From Symsagittifera roscoffensis (Eukaryota > Xenacoelomorpha > Acoela > Convolutidae): 64,000 bases of DNA. The notes beneath the pieces are model-generated. The model saw only the letters and a list, made by a program, of their open reading frames with translations. It searched no databases and was not told the origin of the DNA. Made by a program: the position numbers and the translations under genes. The stretch is taken from the NCBI RefSeq assembly GCF_963678635.1, contig NC_087064.1:62799548-62863547 (forward strand). Reading direction: 5' to 3'. This document shows positions 22,276 through 32,789 of the stretch, piece by piece (positions within the stretch are counted from its first letter, which is position 1; each line of letters opens with the position of its first letter).

Positions 22276-22594
22276 AATCTTGAAGTCAATCTTCATGATC
22301 ATTTCAGGCGCTAAACAAAATTATTAATATACAATAACGATTGATAAAAAGATCTCAGATCGTTTTCCTAAATTCTGCAGTATTATATAAAACATGTTTG
22401 GAAAATATTTATTGAAAATCAAAACAAAAATTAGTAGCATGACTGTAAATTGTTAGTAATCATAAAATCATCAGTTGTCCCAGCTTCATCACCTAAACAT
22501 AACCGCAATCATAAGCGCACTAATATCTTTAAAAACACTAAATCTTTTTCTTAAACAAACTTAAACCATCTTAAACTTAAATTCACATAATTTT

Positions 22595-22690
22595 AAAATC
22601 AGATGATCAAGGCTTATCCTTGGATCTTATTTAATTTTCTATTTCACTAAATTTAAAACTTGATCATCAAGGCCTATCCTTGGATCAAAA
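22595..22690 (+). repeat. Hairpin-like direct repeat in leader
   Basis: Two copies of a near-palindromic block, gatcaaggcttatccttgga (about 22607) and gatcatcaaggcctatcc followed by ttggatc (about 22663). They lie about 58 bp apart and each can fold on itself. Possible packaging or dimerisation signal, inferred from position only. Confidence 0.4.
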
Positions 22691-22699
22691 AGAACAATT

Positions 22700-23140
22700 T
22701 TGTTCTCCCCCACTCACTTAGCAAGTGTCTAACGACCTCAAACGTCGATTCACTATCCAACCCTTTCAAAAAACCTAAGACTAATAGAAATTTTTGAACA
22801 AAACTAATCATTCAAATTAGGATAAACAGTGAAGAACTTCGGTTATTCATCCTTCACTTGAACCCTCCTCTTACCAGACCCAGGATAAATCTTAGACTTA
22901 GTAAGTTTAAAATAGTATCTAACGAACTACTTGCGTTCTAATTATACCTGAACCTTGTGGATCGATTTACTATTCTCCAACCCTTGAACACAATCACTAC
23001 CCCTAAGTAAGATTAAGTAAGTTAACACCTTAGCTTATATTAGCCACGAGAAAATAAAAAATCATTCTTCGGAATCGATATACTTTTCTCTCCAACCCTG
23101 AACAAATAGACCCAGGTTAAGCTAACCAAAAAAATTGTAA
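22700..23140 (+). repeat. Four degenerate ~110-bp leader repeats
   Basis: A motif resembling tcgatttactattctccaac followed by ccttgaac recurs near 22745, 22855, 22960 and 23075, with spacing about 110, 105 and 115 bp. The units also share nearby gtaag and cccagg motifs. It sits in the 5' leader upstream of gag. No ORF crosses it. Confidence 0.5.
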
Positions 23141-23204
23141 GGACTAACAGTTTAAGAAAATAGAAATCATCTAACAACTTTTTGCATCCCTCATCCTAAA
23201 CCTT

Positions 23205-23630
23205 ATGTCATTTAAAAATCTAGGAAATAAACAAACAATTGTTTTACACAACTGTGAAATAGATAACAAAAAATACGATCTTGTAATCACACCTCATACA
23301 CAAACATTTGGATATATTAGAACAAAACGACTAACAATAAAAAGAAAAATAATAAACAAACAAAACAAATCACACGAAAAAGATTTTCAAAAATTAGAAA
23401 CGCATTTTCAGAATCAGAAGCCAGCAATTTAGATGATCTTTATAAATTAAAAGAATCAATTGATAAAAATTGTCCCATTCACGATCAATTATATTTTTCC
23501 GACTCAGAAACAACTTCAAATTCATCAAAAAGAGGAAAAAGAAGAATAAAAAGCAATATAAACACAAACCAGTACACTTATATAACTGGAATCAACCAAT
23601 TAGACACATCGATAATTACCTATTAACAGT
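23205..23630 (+). CDS. First leader-proximal ORF pair of element 2 (broken frame)
   Basis: A 75-codon ATG frame (23205-23432) overlaps, from about 23320, a second open frame one base back that runs to a TAA near 23625. The second frame continues the protein-like pattern (SESEASNLDDLYKLKESI). The two together look like one Lys-rich then Ser/Asp-rich polypeptide split by a -1 shift in an A-rich stretch. There is no recognised domain. It ends 20 bp before the ATG at 23645, in the same frame as that ORF. A start of the gag precursor or a separate accessory protein are both possible. Confidence 0.4.
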
Positions 23631-23644
23631 CATTAAACGAAAAA

Positions 23645-24915
23645 ATGAGCCAAACACACACTCCAAGTGAAGATAGTCCAGATGACGACGATATCTACCC
23701 CTTCCTCGTAGACGCACCCGATAATAGAGGGCAGCATGACTTTTGCAAGAATTTACTCCTAAATTTGTTTGAACCCGGAATTAGCCCATGTAAAGCAGAG
23801 TTCCCAGATGTAAAAATCAAAAGACAGATTATTGATCATTACCTGAAAGATATATGTAATTTAACACAACAATACGGAATCTACACCATAGATTTCAGTA
23901 CACCAAACCCGAATCACCGCAAATATGTAATTCAAACAGACGATCTTGACTTAGAATTTTCAAAAGTATTCTTAGAATATATAAAAAGCATACAATATCA
24001 TAACTCACAAAGAGCAAACTCCATATTTACTAATGAAGTTTTTGCAATAATATATAGTTATATTTCAATATTAGAAAATGAAATCCCAATCCCAAATGTC
24101 TCACTGACAGAGACATCCAAACATATAAGGGTACGACATGAAATCACACTGTTTTCAACTTTCCTACATATAATTAAAGAAAATTTCACTAAAGACGAAG
24201 TTTCACAACATACAAAACATGACTTAAAAAAAATTTGGCATGGTTTACAATAGATTATTTCACACATAATATAGATTTAATTTCACAAGCAAGAAAAAAT
24301 TTCAGACCTCAAAATTCAAACGATGATACCGCCGTCACAGAACAATCAGACTACGTTTGGGACCCCGAATGGTCTCATCATGCATTCATAAATATCCCAC
24401 AATCAATTTCAAGTCAAGCAATAAGTACAATATCTTATACAAGAGATTATGTAAGAGTAGTACCTTTAACCATTGATGCAACACCATTAAACTACAATAC
24501 ATTTTTACCTGATACGCGAAATAACAGTTTAAATTCAACCGTCATACACAATGAAAACCTTAATGGAACTAGGAATCTTACACAACAAGATATTCAAACA
24601 CCATCACACTTCATAAATGAAGAAATCGTCCAAACAACAACAACTACACAACAAAGTATTTCACCGATACGTCCAAATTTAACAACACCAAAAAATACAA
24701 ACACTTCACTAGCACAAGTAACCTTACAATCAACCGTTAAACCTTCGGTTGCTCCAAAATATTCACAAATGGTTTATCAAACATATAGACCTATGACAGT
24801 ACCGTCAAAATTACGAAGAACGTTCACAAGAAACACTTTTGCAGAACACAATCATAATTACGCACATTCATCAAAAACAAACTATCCCCCACGAAAAAAA
24901 ATAATAATCAGATAA
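23645..24915 (+). CDS. Gag N-terminal extension or accessory protein, split by a -1 shift
   Basis: The first part (23645-24253, 202 residues) starts with an acidic SPDDDDIYPF segment and continues as a mostly helical, Ile/Leu-rich region with no family I recognise. The second part begins in the frame one base back. It becomes continuous if the ribosome slips, or one A is missing, in the A8 run at 24226-24233, and runs to 24915 as a Thr/Asn/Gln-rich segment ending PPRKKIIIR. Another A8 run (24894-24901) then leads, again one base back, into the frame of the gag ORF. The arrangement suggests one precursor of unusual length upstream of the capsid domain. Confidence 0.55.
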
Positions 24916-25133
24916 GATCTCAATATTGGGATAACCCAATGGCAACAACCAACTCAGTAAATTTTCAAACTAACTCACATCCTCCACAGGATCGTAGTGA
25001 AAATTACCCTTTCTTTCAACAAAATAAAAATAAAAAGCAAGCACCTCATCATTCGGATTAATTATCCTCCGATGATGATTATTTACAACCAGATATATTT
25101 GCACCATATACTCAAGAATATCGCGGACAAGGA

Positions 25134-27980
25134 GTGCAAAAACCACATACATATCATAGAATTTTTTCTCCACATCCAACAGATACACAAAATCAACAAC
25201 CAATACAAATGCAAAACCCAACTAATACACAATCTTTTCAACCAATTCAGCCACAAAACCCAATGATCACACACTCGTATCAACCAACTCAAATGCAAAA
25301 TGAAATACCACTCCCATATTACCTTCAACAACACGAAATAAGGAAAAATCAACTTTCAAATTTTTCACAAATGCCAAATGCCGCAGAATCACTACAAATG
25401 ACAATGAATCCATACCTTATGGGTGGATCATCAATAACATCAAACAAACCATTAATGGTATTCACAGGAACAGACCCTGAATATTCTGTAGAAGATTATT
25501 TAAATGCAGTAACAGCAAATTTAATTTTAAATATAGGACCTGAACCAATTAATACACCACTACATCAAAATTGGATACATCGACGCACAGCGTTGATACA
25601 AACAACCTTAGATGGCGCAGCCCAAAAATGGTTTTCAGTATTGCCAATAGAAATAAAATCAAATTGGAAAAGATTTACACAAGAATTTTCAAAAATGTTT
25701 GACTCCGAAAGAAATAAACAACACCAAAGAGTTTTATGTAATGAAATTCGTAGATTACCAAATGAAACCATCAAACAACTAGCAGTACGTATCGAAACAC
25801 TAGTTCGAAAAGCATATTCGTTAAATACACATGACTACAAAAACACAAAGATGACAGAAATTTTAATGATGACCTTAACACCTCAATTAAGGAAAATAGC
25901 ATTAAAAAAGAGAGCATCTCATCCTTCCTCAATTCGAGAACCCGATTTAGATTTTCGAAATTTAGTAGACAAACTAGAGCAAGCGGAAATCACAATGAAA
26001 CTTGAAGAAACAGAAAATCTGAAGTTACAATATGTTAATCGAATTGAAACAAATACCACAAATATCAATAACATACAGGAATCAGATACAGACCTCGTTG
26101 AAAAAATCACTGAAATACTAAATATTTATGAAAAACATCCAAATTTTAAAGGCAAACCATCTTTCAAAAAATGGTGTAAATATTGCCGACGATACGGACA
26201 TAGTATTTCTGAATGTAGACAAAAACAACAGGATAACCAAAACAAACCTCAAAAATATAAAGAACCAACTAAATCATTCTATCAATACATGAAGAAAGAT
26301 CAAAATCTACCAAACAAAAATGTATACAGCAACAACAGTTCAGGAAAACCACTTCCGAACAATACCAACTACACGAGAAATCAATCACCATATAACTCAA
26401 GTTATAGAGGAAGATCACCAGAACGAAGAAATGCACAGAATTTTTCACAAAATCATTACAATCGACCAATTAGTCAAAATAACTACTCCAGATCAAATTC
26501 AAATACAACACAATTTGTTTCTAGATCTAATTCTCAATCAAACACAAGAAATAAATACTATTCAAACAATCAATCACGAAACTCATCATATAATAGAAAT
26601 AGAAACTATTCAAATAATCGAAATAGAAGTTATTCGAACAACCGAAATCAGAATTACCCGAACAATCGATCAAGAAATAACTCATATAACAGATCAAACT
26701 ATCACAGATCAAACAATAATTATCAAAACAGATCACGAAACAATTCACAAAATCGACATTCAAGTTATAATAATCGATATAGAAATTATTCTCAATCACC
26801 ACATAGAAATAATAACCATTATAATAATTCTAAACATCGCCACAGAAGTAGTTCACCCAAACATCAAAGACATATTAATCAAGTACAATCAAATGAAGAA
26901 ACAACATCAGACCCCCCAGGTATTGACGACACAGGAAATAACGAACTACAACTAAATCAAATAAACTGTGGATCATCAGACACAGAAAGTGATACAGAAA
27001 ACACTCTCTCCATAAATATGATAGCAGTCGAAAATGACTACGAACCTATTATATATGAACAACCTTTTTCATCACATATATATGAAAATCAATTAGAACT
27101 CCTTCACAATTATTATATTGAACCCATCCATACTACACAAACGGCACAAGAAGCTAACGAAATCGACACTGTAAATAAAACCAATGAAAATGACAAAACA
27201 AAATGCTTGAATACAAATCACATCTACCAAAACGTACACAAAAAACAACCCAAAGAAAAAATTTGGACAATACTATTTCTTTTAGAAAGTCCAAGAAACA
27301 AAGAATTTCAACCACCAGATCTTGAAATTGATTTTTTAATTGATTCAGGAGCAGAATCAAATATAATTAACATTCCCACATGGAATGAAATCAAAACATT
27401 ACACCCAAAATTAACGCCTTTTGCAACCTCCAGTAAACTAGCAACAGCACAAGGATCAACATTAGTAAACTATGGAAAAGTTCAATTATTTTTTCTCCCC
27501 ACAAGAACAATGGAGCAAAATAAAATTTTAAACAAACCATTTAAACAAATATTTCATATCACTGATATTAAACACAATATCATTGGAATACCATTTCTCT
27601 CTAAATATATACCAACAATCAACATCTTGAATAGTAAAATACTAATCAAAGATAAGTACACAAAAACAAAAAATACAGCCTTAACATTTTTTCAAAGATT
27701 AAATAAACAACCACCATTCTTTTCAAAATTTTATCCAATTTATAACCAACAACGAAAACACCTGAAACCACTATCAGGAAACATATATAACTTTTCAATA
27801 AAACAAGTTCATCAATATGATAAAAATCAAAACAAACAACAACTGTATATGTCAGACTTTGAATTCAAACCTATCCATAAGTTTTTCAAAATCACAATTT
27901 CATCCATAAAATATTTGAAAAAAAAACGAATTCAGATATCATTTCGTTACATGTATACAACAATACACCGTATCAAGTAA
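25134..27980 (+). CDS. Gag-protease polyprotein of element 2
   Basis: 948 codons as called; the same frame is open back to about 24900 except for one TAA near 25060. Domains in order: Pro/Gln/Asn-rich N-terminus (about 1-80); capsid-like retrotransposon gag region (about 95-300, with WIHRRTALIQTTLDGAAQKW and FSKMFDSERNKQHQR); one CCHC zinc knuckle (WCKYCRRYGHSISEC, about residue 347) for RNA binding; a long Arg/Asn/Ser-rich low-complexity block (about 400-590); and an aspartic protease with DFLIDSGAESNI (about residue 738) and a second hydrophobic motif HNIIGIPFL (about 820). Pol lies in the -1 frame across an A9 run near the end of this ORF. Most intact coding region of the element. Confidence 0.88.
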   Translation: MQKPHTYHRIFSPHPTDTQNQQPIQMQNPTNTQSFQPIQPQNPMITHSYQPTQMQNEIPLPYYLQQHEIRKNQLSNFSQMPNAAESLQMTMNPYLMGGSSITSNKPLMVFTGTDPEYSVEDYLNAVTANLILNIGPEPINTPLHQNWIHRRTALIQTTLDGAAQKWFSVLPIEIKSNWKRFTQEFSKMFDSERNKQHQRVLCNEIRRLPNETIKQLAVRIETLVRKAYSLNTHDYKNTKMTEILMMTLTPQLRKIALKKRASHPSSIREPDLDFRNLVDKLEQAEITMKLEETENLKLQYVNRIETNTTNINNIQESDTDLVEKITEILNIYEKHPNFKGKPSFKKWCKYCRRYGHSISECRQKQQDNQNKPQKYKEPTKSFYQYMKKDQNLPNKNVYSNNSSGKPLPNNTNYTRNQSPYNSSYRGRSPERRNAQNFSQNHYNRPISQNNYSRSNSNTTQFVSRSNSQSNTRNKYYSNNQSRNSSYNRNRNYSNNRNRSYSNNRNQNYPNNRSRNNSYNRSNYHRSNNNYQNRSRNNSQNRHSSYNNRYRNYSQSPHRNNNHYNNSKHRHRSSSPKHQRHINQVQSNEETTSDPPGIDDTGNNELQLNQINCGSSDTESDTENTLSINMIAVENDYEPIIYEQPFSSHIYENQLELLHNYYIEPIHTTQTAQEANEIDTVNKTNENDKTKCLNTNHIYQNVHKKQPKEKIWTILFLLESPRNKEFQPPDLEIDFLIDSGAESNIINIPTWNEIKTLHPKLTPFATSSKLATAQGSTLVNYGKVQLFFLPTRTMEQNKILNKPFKQIFHITDIKHNIIGIPFLSKYIPTINILNSKILIKDKYTKTKNTALTFFQRLNKQPPFFSKFYPIYNQQRKHLKPLSGNIYNFSIKQVHQYDKNQNKQQLYMSDFEFKPIHKFFKITISSIKYLKKKRIQISFRYMYTTIHRIK
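27918..27926 (+). promoter_or_regulatory. A9 run at the pro-pol junction, candidate -1 frameshift site
   Basis: TTG AAA AAA AAA CGA in the gag-pro frame. Slipping back one base enters the pol frame, which is open from here through 28235 to 30712. A AAA AAA is a known slippery heptamer and a -1 gag-pol shift is common in this class. An assembly error in the homopolymer would look the same. Confidence 0.5.
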
Positions 27981-28234
27981 CATTACCCTTAGGAATTTCA
28001 GGATATTGCAAAACCAACGCTACAATATCACCAACACATGAAAAAGCATACCGCGTAAATAATATACTCCAATTATTAGATATTTGTCAATCCACAATTC
28101 TTAACGAAGAACTATCCATAAATATTATAATAAGTAATGAAAAAAGAAATACAGATTATTTCACAAAAACCCCATATTTCAAACCTACATTCAACATAAA
28201 TAACTATACAGAGGATCAACAGAAATTTTTAACA

Positions 28235-30712
28235 ATGTTTAACTTTCAACAACATTCACAAATAACACAAGACGAATTTCACAAGTTAGCCAAACAGCTA
28301 ATAAAATATTCATCAGTTTATGCAACATCCAAATTTGATCTTGGCAAAATTAGTTCATCCCTACATCTCCCATTAAAACCTGACGCAGTTTTCAAAAAAC
28401 AAAGAGCAAGTAAAATACCAATTCATCTACACGATAAAGTGAACAGATTACTCGATATTTTAGAACAATACAAAATTATCTCACCGGTAAACAAAGAAGA
28501 ACAACCAAAGGGCAACACATTTATCAACCCTGTTATCATCCTAGCAAAAGGAGAATCAATAAAAATAGTTCTAGACGCTAGATATCTTAATTCACTAATA
28601 GACGAATCAAAATGCAATTGGCCTATTGAGCCAATACAAGTTATTTTAACAAAAATAAACGGAAAATACTTTACAATCGCAGATATGAATAGTGCATACA
28701 ATCAAATGCCACTAGATGAACAATCGCGACGCTTAACACAATTTGTTATTGGAAATCAACAATATGAATTCAACCGCCTATTCTATGGAATATCCATAGG
28801 ACCAGCAGCATTTTCAGCTTTTATGAGTAAAATTTTTAGACCACTAATACTTAAGAAAAATGCAATCACCTATTTAGACGATGTTTTTATGCAATCACAG
28901 ACAAAAGAAGAAATGTTTACAGTTTTAGAACACTATCACAAAATACTTCAGAACGAAAATCTGAAGGCCGCCCCCGACAAGTCACACTTCTTTTTAACAC
29001 GAGTTAAATTCTTAGGACATAATATAGAAAGAAAGACAATAATTCCATTAAAATCACGCATTGATGCTATTCAAAAACTTCAACCACCAACAAACAAAAA
29101 GAAAATCCAAGAATTCCTTGGAATGTTAAATTTTTTAAGCAAATACGTTTATAAAATGCAATTATATTTAAGACCATTCTATAATATCCTCAGACAACAA
29201 AATAATATTGAATGGAATACAGAAGATCAAACACGATTTGATGAAATTAAAAAACTTCTAACTGAACAAATTTCAAATACAATTCCAGATCCAAATCAAC
29301 CATTCTATGCAATGTGCGATGTTTCAAATTTTGGCATCGGCGCAGCATTATTACAATCACACAATGGTACAAATAAAATGAACCTTATATCAGCAAATTC
29401 CCAATTATTTACTCAAGCAGAGCTACGACTCTCAACTTTAATGAGAGAATGTACAGCTATAATTTATACAATTACAGAATATGAATTTCTGATACTTGGA
29501 TCAAAACATCCAACAGTTCTATTCACAGATCACAAACCAATCATTTTTATCTTTACACAAAAGTCAAACCCAAATCACCGAGTTTATAGATTTCAATTAA
29601 TTCTAATGAAATTTCCAAACTTATATATAGTTTGGACAGCAGGAAAAAATCTTGCATTACCAGATACATTAAGTCGAAATACACCACCTGAATTACTTAC
29701 ACGTAAAACTACAGTTGAAATACCCAAAAATATAAAATTTTACCGTGCAGAAAACGAAACATCACCCCGACTAGAATGCAAATATGCAGTAAAAACCGAC
29801 GTTGAACAATCACAGATAAATAACCTACAACACTTCCCACTTTACTTAGATTGCCAAAATAACCACTACGAAGTTGATCTACTCGGAACATCAACTTTCA
29901 AACCAATTCCATACTCACAATGGATAAAAAATAACACCCAGCAAAAAAGAATAAAACAACACTCGCATAAAAAAGACCTTTTTCCGTTAATTGAAAAAGA
30001 AAATTTAACTGATAAAATAAATTTATCAGGACCACAAACAAACGATTCAAAATACACAATAAATCAAGTTTTTGACCTCCATGACCCACTTGACACAATT
30101 CCTTTATCTCAATTAGAAATTGAAAACATTTTTCTCCCCCCAACAGATAAAATTACAATTAACACCTTGAAGCAATATCAAAATCTTGACCCAATAATTA
30201 GACAACTAAAATCATGGCACAAATATAAAACTAAACCCGTAAAGGCAGATACCACAATTTTAGGAAATAAAACACTCCTCCGATATTTTCGAAAATTTAA
30301 TAATACAACAATTAATGAAAACACAGACCTTCTAGAATACCAATTAAATGAATCTACAGTTCCTTGTCTCCCCTTAAGTATGATTCTCATAGCTTTTTAC
30401 ATTTCACATACACAAAACATTAAAGGACACTCTGGATCAGAGAAAACATATTCAAATTTTATACAAAATTTCCATTTCCCAAATGCACCAATCTGGATAA
30501 AAGTACTATGCAATGCTTGTATAGTATGTCAGCTAAATAAACCCTATCCAAATCAAAAACAAATAGCACAAAAACAAGATTTTAAAGGACAAAGTTTATA
30601 CTTTAACCATCGCATCTCATTCGATACAAAAGGACCAATTTCACCATCATCTGAAGGAAACTCCTACATTATGGTAATTGTTGACGCACAACACTTTATG
30701 AACACTGGATAG
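28235..30712 (+). CDS. Pol of element 2: reverse transcriptase, RNase H, integrase start
   Basis: The frame is open from about 27925; the first ATG in it is 28235 (825 codons). RT: FTIADMNSAYNQMPL carries the first catalytic Asp (about residue 148) and AITYLDDVFMQS the paired Asp (about residue 212). Ty3/Gypsy-type RNase H follows: AMCDVSNFGIGAAL, MRECTAI (Glu), LFTDHKP and TLSRNTP. A linker and an HHCC-type finger (GHSGSEKT ... CNACIVCQLNK, about 745-780) begin integrase, with the first core Asp in SFDTKGPI. The ORF ends by a frame break inside the integrase core. RT and RNase H look intact; they would copy the element's RNA into DNA in the particle. Confidence 0.9.
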   Translation: MFNFQQHSQITQDEFHKLAKQLIKYSSVYATSKFDLGKISSSLHLPLKPDAVFKKQRASKIPIHLHDKVNRLLDILEQYKIISPVNKEEQPKGNTFINPVIILAKGESIKIVLDARYLNSLIDESKCNWPIEPIQVILTKINGKYFTIADMNSAYNQMPLDEQSRRLTQFVIGNQQYEFNRLFYGISIGPAAFSAFMSKIFRPLILKKNAITYLDDVFMQSQTKEEMFTVLEHYHKILQNENLKAAPDKSHFFLTRVKFLGHNIERKTIIPLKSRIDAIQKLQPPTNKKKIQEFLGMLNFLSKYVYKMQLYLRPFYNILRQQNNIEWNTEDQTRFDEIKKLLTEQISNTIPDPNQPFYAMCDVSNFGIGAALLQSHNGTNKMNLISANSQLFTQAELRLSTLMRECTAIIYTITEYEFLILGSKHPTVLFTDHKPIIFIFTQKSNPNHRVYRFQLILMKFPNLYIVWTAGKNLALPDTLSRNTPPELLTRKTTVEIPKNIKFYRAENETSPRLECKYAVKTDVEQSQINNLQHFPLYLDCQNNHYEVDLLGTSTFKPIPYSQWIKNNTQQKRIKQHSHKKDLFPLIEKENLTDKINLSGPQTNDSKYTINQVFDLHDPLDTIPLSQLEIENIFLPPTDKITINTLKQYQNLDPIIRQLKSWHKYKTKPVKADTTILGNKTLLRYFRKFNNTTINENTDLLEYQLNESTVPCLPLSMILIAFYISHTQNIKGHSGSEKTYSNFIQNFHFPNAPIWIKVLCNACIVCQLNKPYPNQKQIAQKQDFKGQSLYFNHRISFDTKGPISPSSEGNSYIMVIVDAQHFMNTG

Positions 30713-31777
30713 CCAAGTTCGGACTACCCGAAATTTTAGTTACAGACAACGGTACAGAATTCATAAATAATGAAATCATCCCACTATGTCATTTATATAA
30801 CATCAAACACAAACCACGTACATCTCATGCACCTTGGACAAACGGCTTAGTCGAATGTATGAACCGTTCACTACAAGAATAACTTAGATGTATCATAAAT
30901 GGAAATGACACAAGATACACCGAATGGTCAGCAGATGTAAAACTATTTCCCTTAGCATATAATTCACAAATCACGACAACTCTAGGAATGTCACCATATG
31001 AAATGGTTTTTAATCAAAAGCCACGCAAACCAATTATGTTTACAGCAAACTCTTATAAAAATGCACAAAGTCATTGTCAACCGAATAAAGACTCAATTTG
31101 TTATAACCTACCTTTACACACACATGACGAAGATCATTTTCATCACCCACAAATTCTTAAATTAGCCTCCGGTACACACACCGAATGGATTTTAAATAGA
31201 GATAAAAAACACAATGAAATTTACCAAAAAGTAACAAAAAAGTTGTTACAAAGGCAAAATATTAATGAACAAATAAATTCACGCTTTACACCAGCATTTG
31301 ATTTAAAAATTGGAACACTTGTTTTAATACCTAATTTTAACACTCAAAAAGGAATTTCTAAAAAATTACAACCCCTTCGTAAAGGACCATACCAAATAAT
31401 TGCCAAACCCACTGACGTAACATATAAAATCACTGACTCAGACCAAAAAGAAATTATATTCTTTCACAGGTTTAAAAGTTATCCAAAATAATCCACATAC
31501 GGAAAATGAAACAAAAGAACAACATGACATTCACCTCGAAAACCAAAATAAAAAATCAACTACAACGAAAAACAATACAAAAAAGCTAGATCAAAATAAA
31601 CATCAAAAAGAAAGAAAAAATAGAAAAATGACAGAAAAAATTATACCCCAAGAACAATTAGAGAAATCAGAACCTAGAGAGTCATCACGAGTTAGAAATC
31701 AACCACGCAAAAACTACAAAACAATCATTCCACAATCTGAAATATTTAAAAAAGTTGAATTTCAAAAACAACTTTAA
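30690..31777 (+). pseudogene. Integrase core and C-terminus, broken
   Basis: The core continues one frame back as WIAKFGLPEILVTDNGTEF (second catalytic Asp) and APWTNGLVECMNRSLQ (catalytic Glu). Roughly 20-25 residues normally present between the VDAF-like strand and HWIAKFG are missing at about 30690-30700, and a TAA occurs at 30880 just after the Glu helix. The frame then runs through 30988-31491 (LAYNSQITTTLGMSPYEMVF, then a GPYQI barrel-like C-terminal part). A further shift near 31478 leads to a Lys-rich tail ending at 31777. An integrase of this form cannot insert DNA, so mobility would need a helper copy. Confidence 0.8.
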
Positions 31778-32372
31778 TTTTACAATCAATAATCTTTGCA
31801 CCTCTGAAACATTTTAAACTTTCATTTTTCAAAATAACATGCTGACAAACACGCAGCAATTCTAGTTCAAAATTAGCCAATAAGATTCATTCAATCCGCC
31901 ACCTCCTATAACTCTAACACAAACCAATTAGACGAAAGCTATTAAACTCCAGGCATATCTATAACTATAACTTTACGACCTCCAGGTCAAAAATAAGCAA
32001 ACCACTCCAACTTGACAACTAAAATAAATATCACCACAATATCATAACCCTCCCTTATCTAATAACCCAAAGATCAACAATATTTCCCCAACTCAGACCT
32101 CAAATACCCCCCAAACAAAAATGTTAAATTAGCCTAAAGTAAAAGAACGACCCTATTAAACTAGCCTTAAGTATAAAAATTTCAAAAATACCCCAGATCA
32201 CTTGACAAATAAAAAATAAAGTAAAAGAAGACCTCCCGAACACCATAAAATTCGCCCCCAACAATTTTTCACAAAACTCAACCCACTTGTCAAAAAACCA
32301 ATAAATAATTCGACCACACTTGAAAATTGCCCCAAATAACAAAAAATATTCGATCAAGAAGCCATTTTTTCA
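31778..32372 (+). other. Noncoding spacer between pol and the small hydrophobic ORFs
   Basis: C-rich/AT-rich sequence without G runs. No ORF of support. May contain the leader or acceptor for a subgenomic RNA, but no strong splice acceptor is evident. Confidence 0.4.
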
Positions 32373-32513
32373 ATGCTCTTCTCTCGATCAGTCAACTTAA
32401 TACTCAACATTTTCATAAACTTTTTAACAATATTTAAACTTTTATTCATATTTCTTTTTGATACCTTTGAAGCTTTTGTAATAATCTTAATCATTTTTTG
32501 CAATATTTTTTAA
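32373..32513 (+). CDS. 46-residue hydrophobic peptide, unrecognised
   Basis: ATG 32373 to TAA 32511-32513. After MLFSRSVN the peptide is almost wholly Ile/Leu/Phe/Val/Asn with one Asp-Thr-Phe-Glu break near residues 30-33, so two membrane segments are predicted (about 9-28 and 34-46). It lies between pol and a second hydrophobic ORF. Viroporin-like or env-fragment-like roles are possible but unsupported; a T-rich strand can mimic this composition by chance. Confidence 0.35.
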   Translation: MLFSRSVNLILNIFINFLTIFKLLFIFLFDTFEAFVIILIIFCNIF

Positions 32514-32599
32514 ATTTTCTATTCCATATTTGAACTATACCTCCAACTCTCAAAAGCCATTGACCATATTCACAGGTACGAAACACAAAAATTATCTAA

Positions 32600-32788
32600 A
32601 TGATACGAACCATTTTTAGTAGAACAGATATTTTTTTACTATTTGTAATTTTTATAACATTTTTATCATCCCTCATCTTGACAATATGCAAATGTATAAA
32701 GAAGGCAGTCATAACATTCGCCTTAGCAACAATCCTTTTAATCCTTTTTCTAGAAGAATACTACAATAAACATAAATTTTTTCACTAA
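32600..32788 (+). CDS. 62-residue two-TM peptide, unrecognised
   Basis: Begins MIRTIFSRTD, then a hydrophobic stretch (about 12-29), a basic hinge CKCIKK (about 30-35), a second hydrophobic stretch (about 36-51) and a charged tail EEYYNKHK. The hinge and tail make a credible small membrane hairpin, better than the neighbouring 46-residue ORF. The downstream ORF starts in the -1 frame right after it. No family recognised. Confidence 0.4.
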   Translation: MIRTIFSRTDIFLLFVIFITFLSSLILTICKCIKKAVITFALATILLILFLEEYYNKHKFFH

Positions 32789-32789
32789 A

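Noticed and set aside
26320-26955. 211-codon plus-strand ORF
   Set aside because: Lies wholly inside the Arg/Asn/Ser low-complexity block of gag-pro in another frame; repetitive codons keep several frames open.
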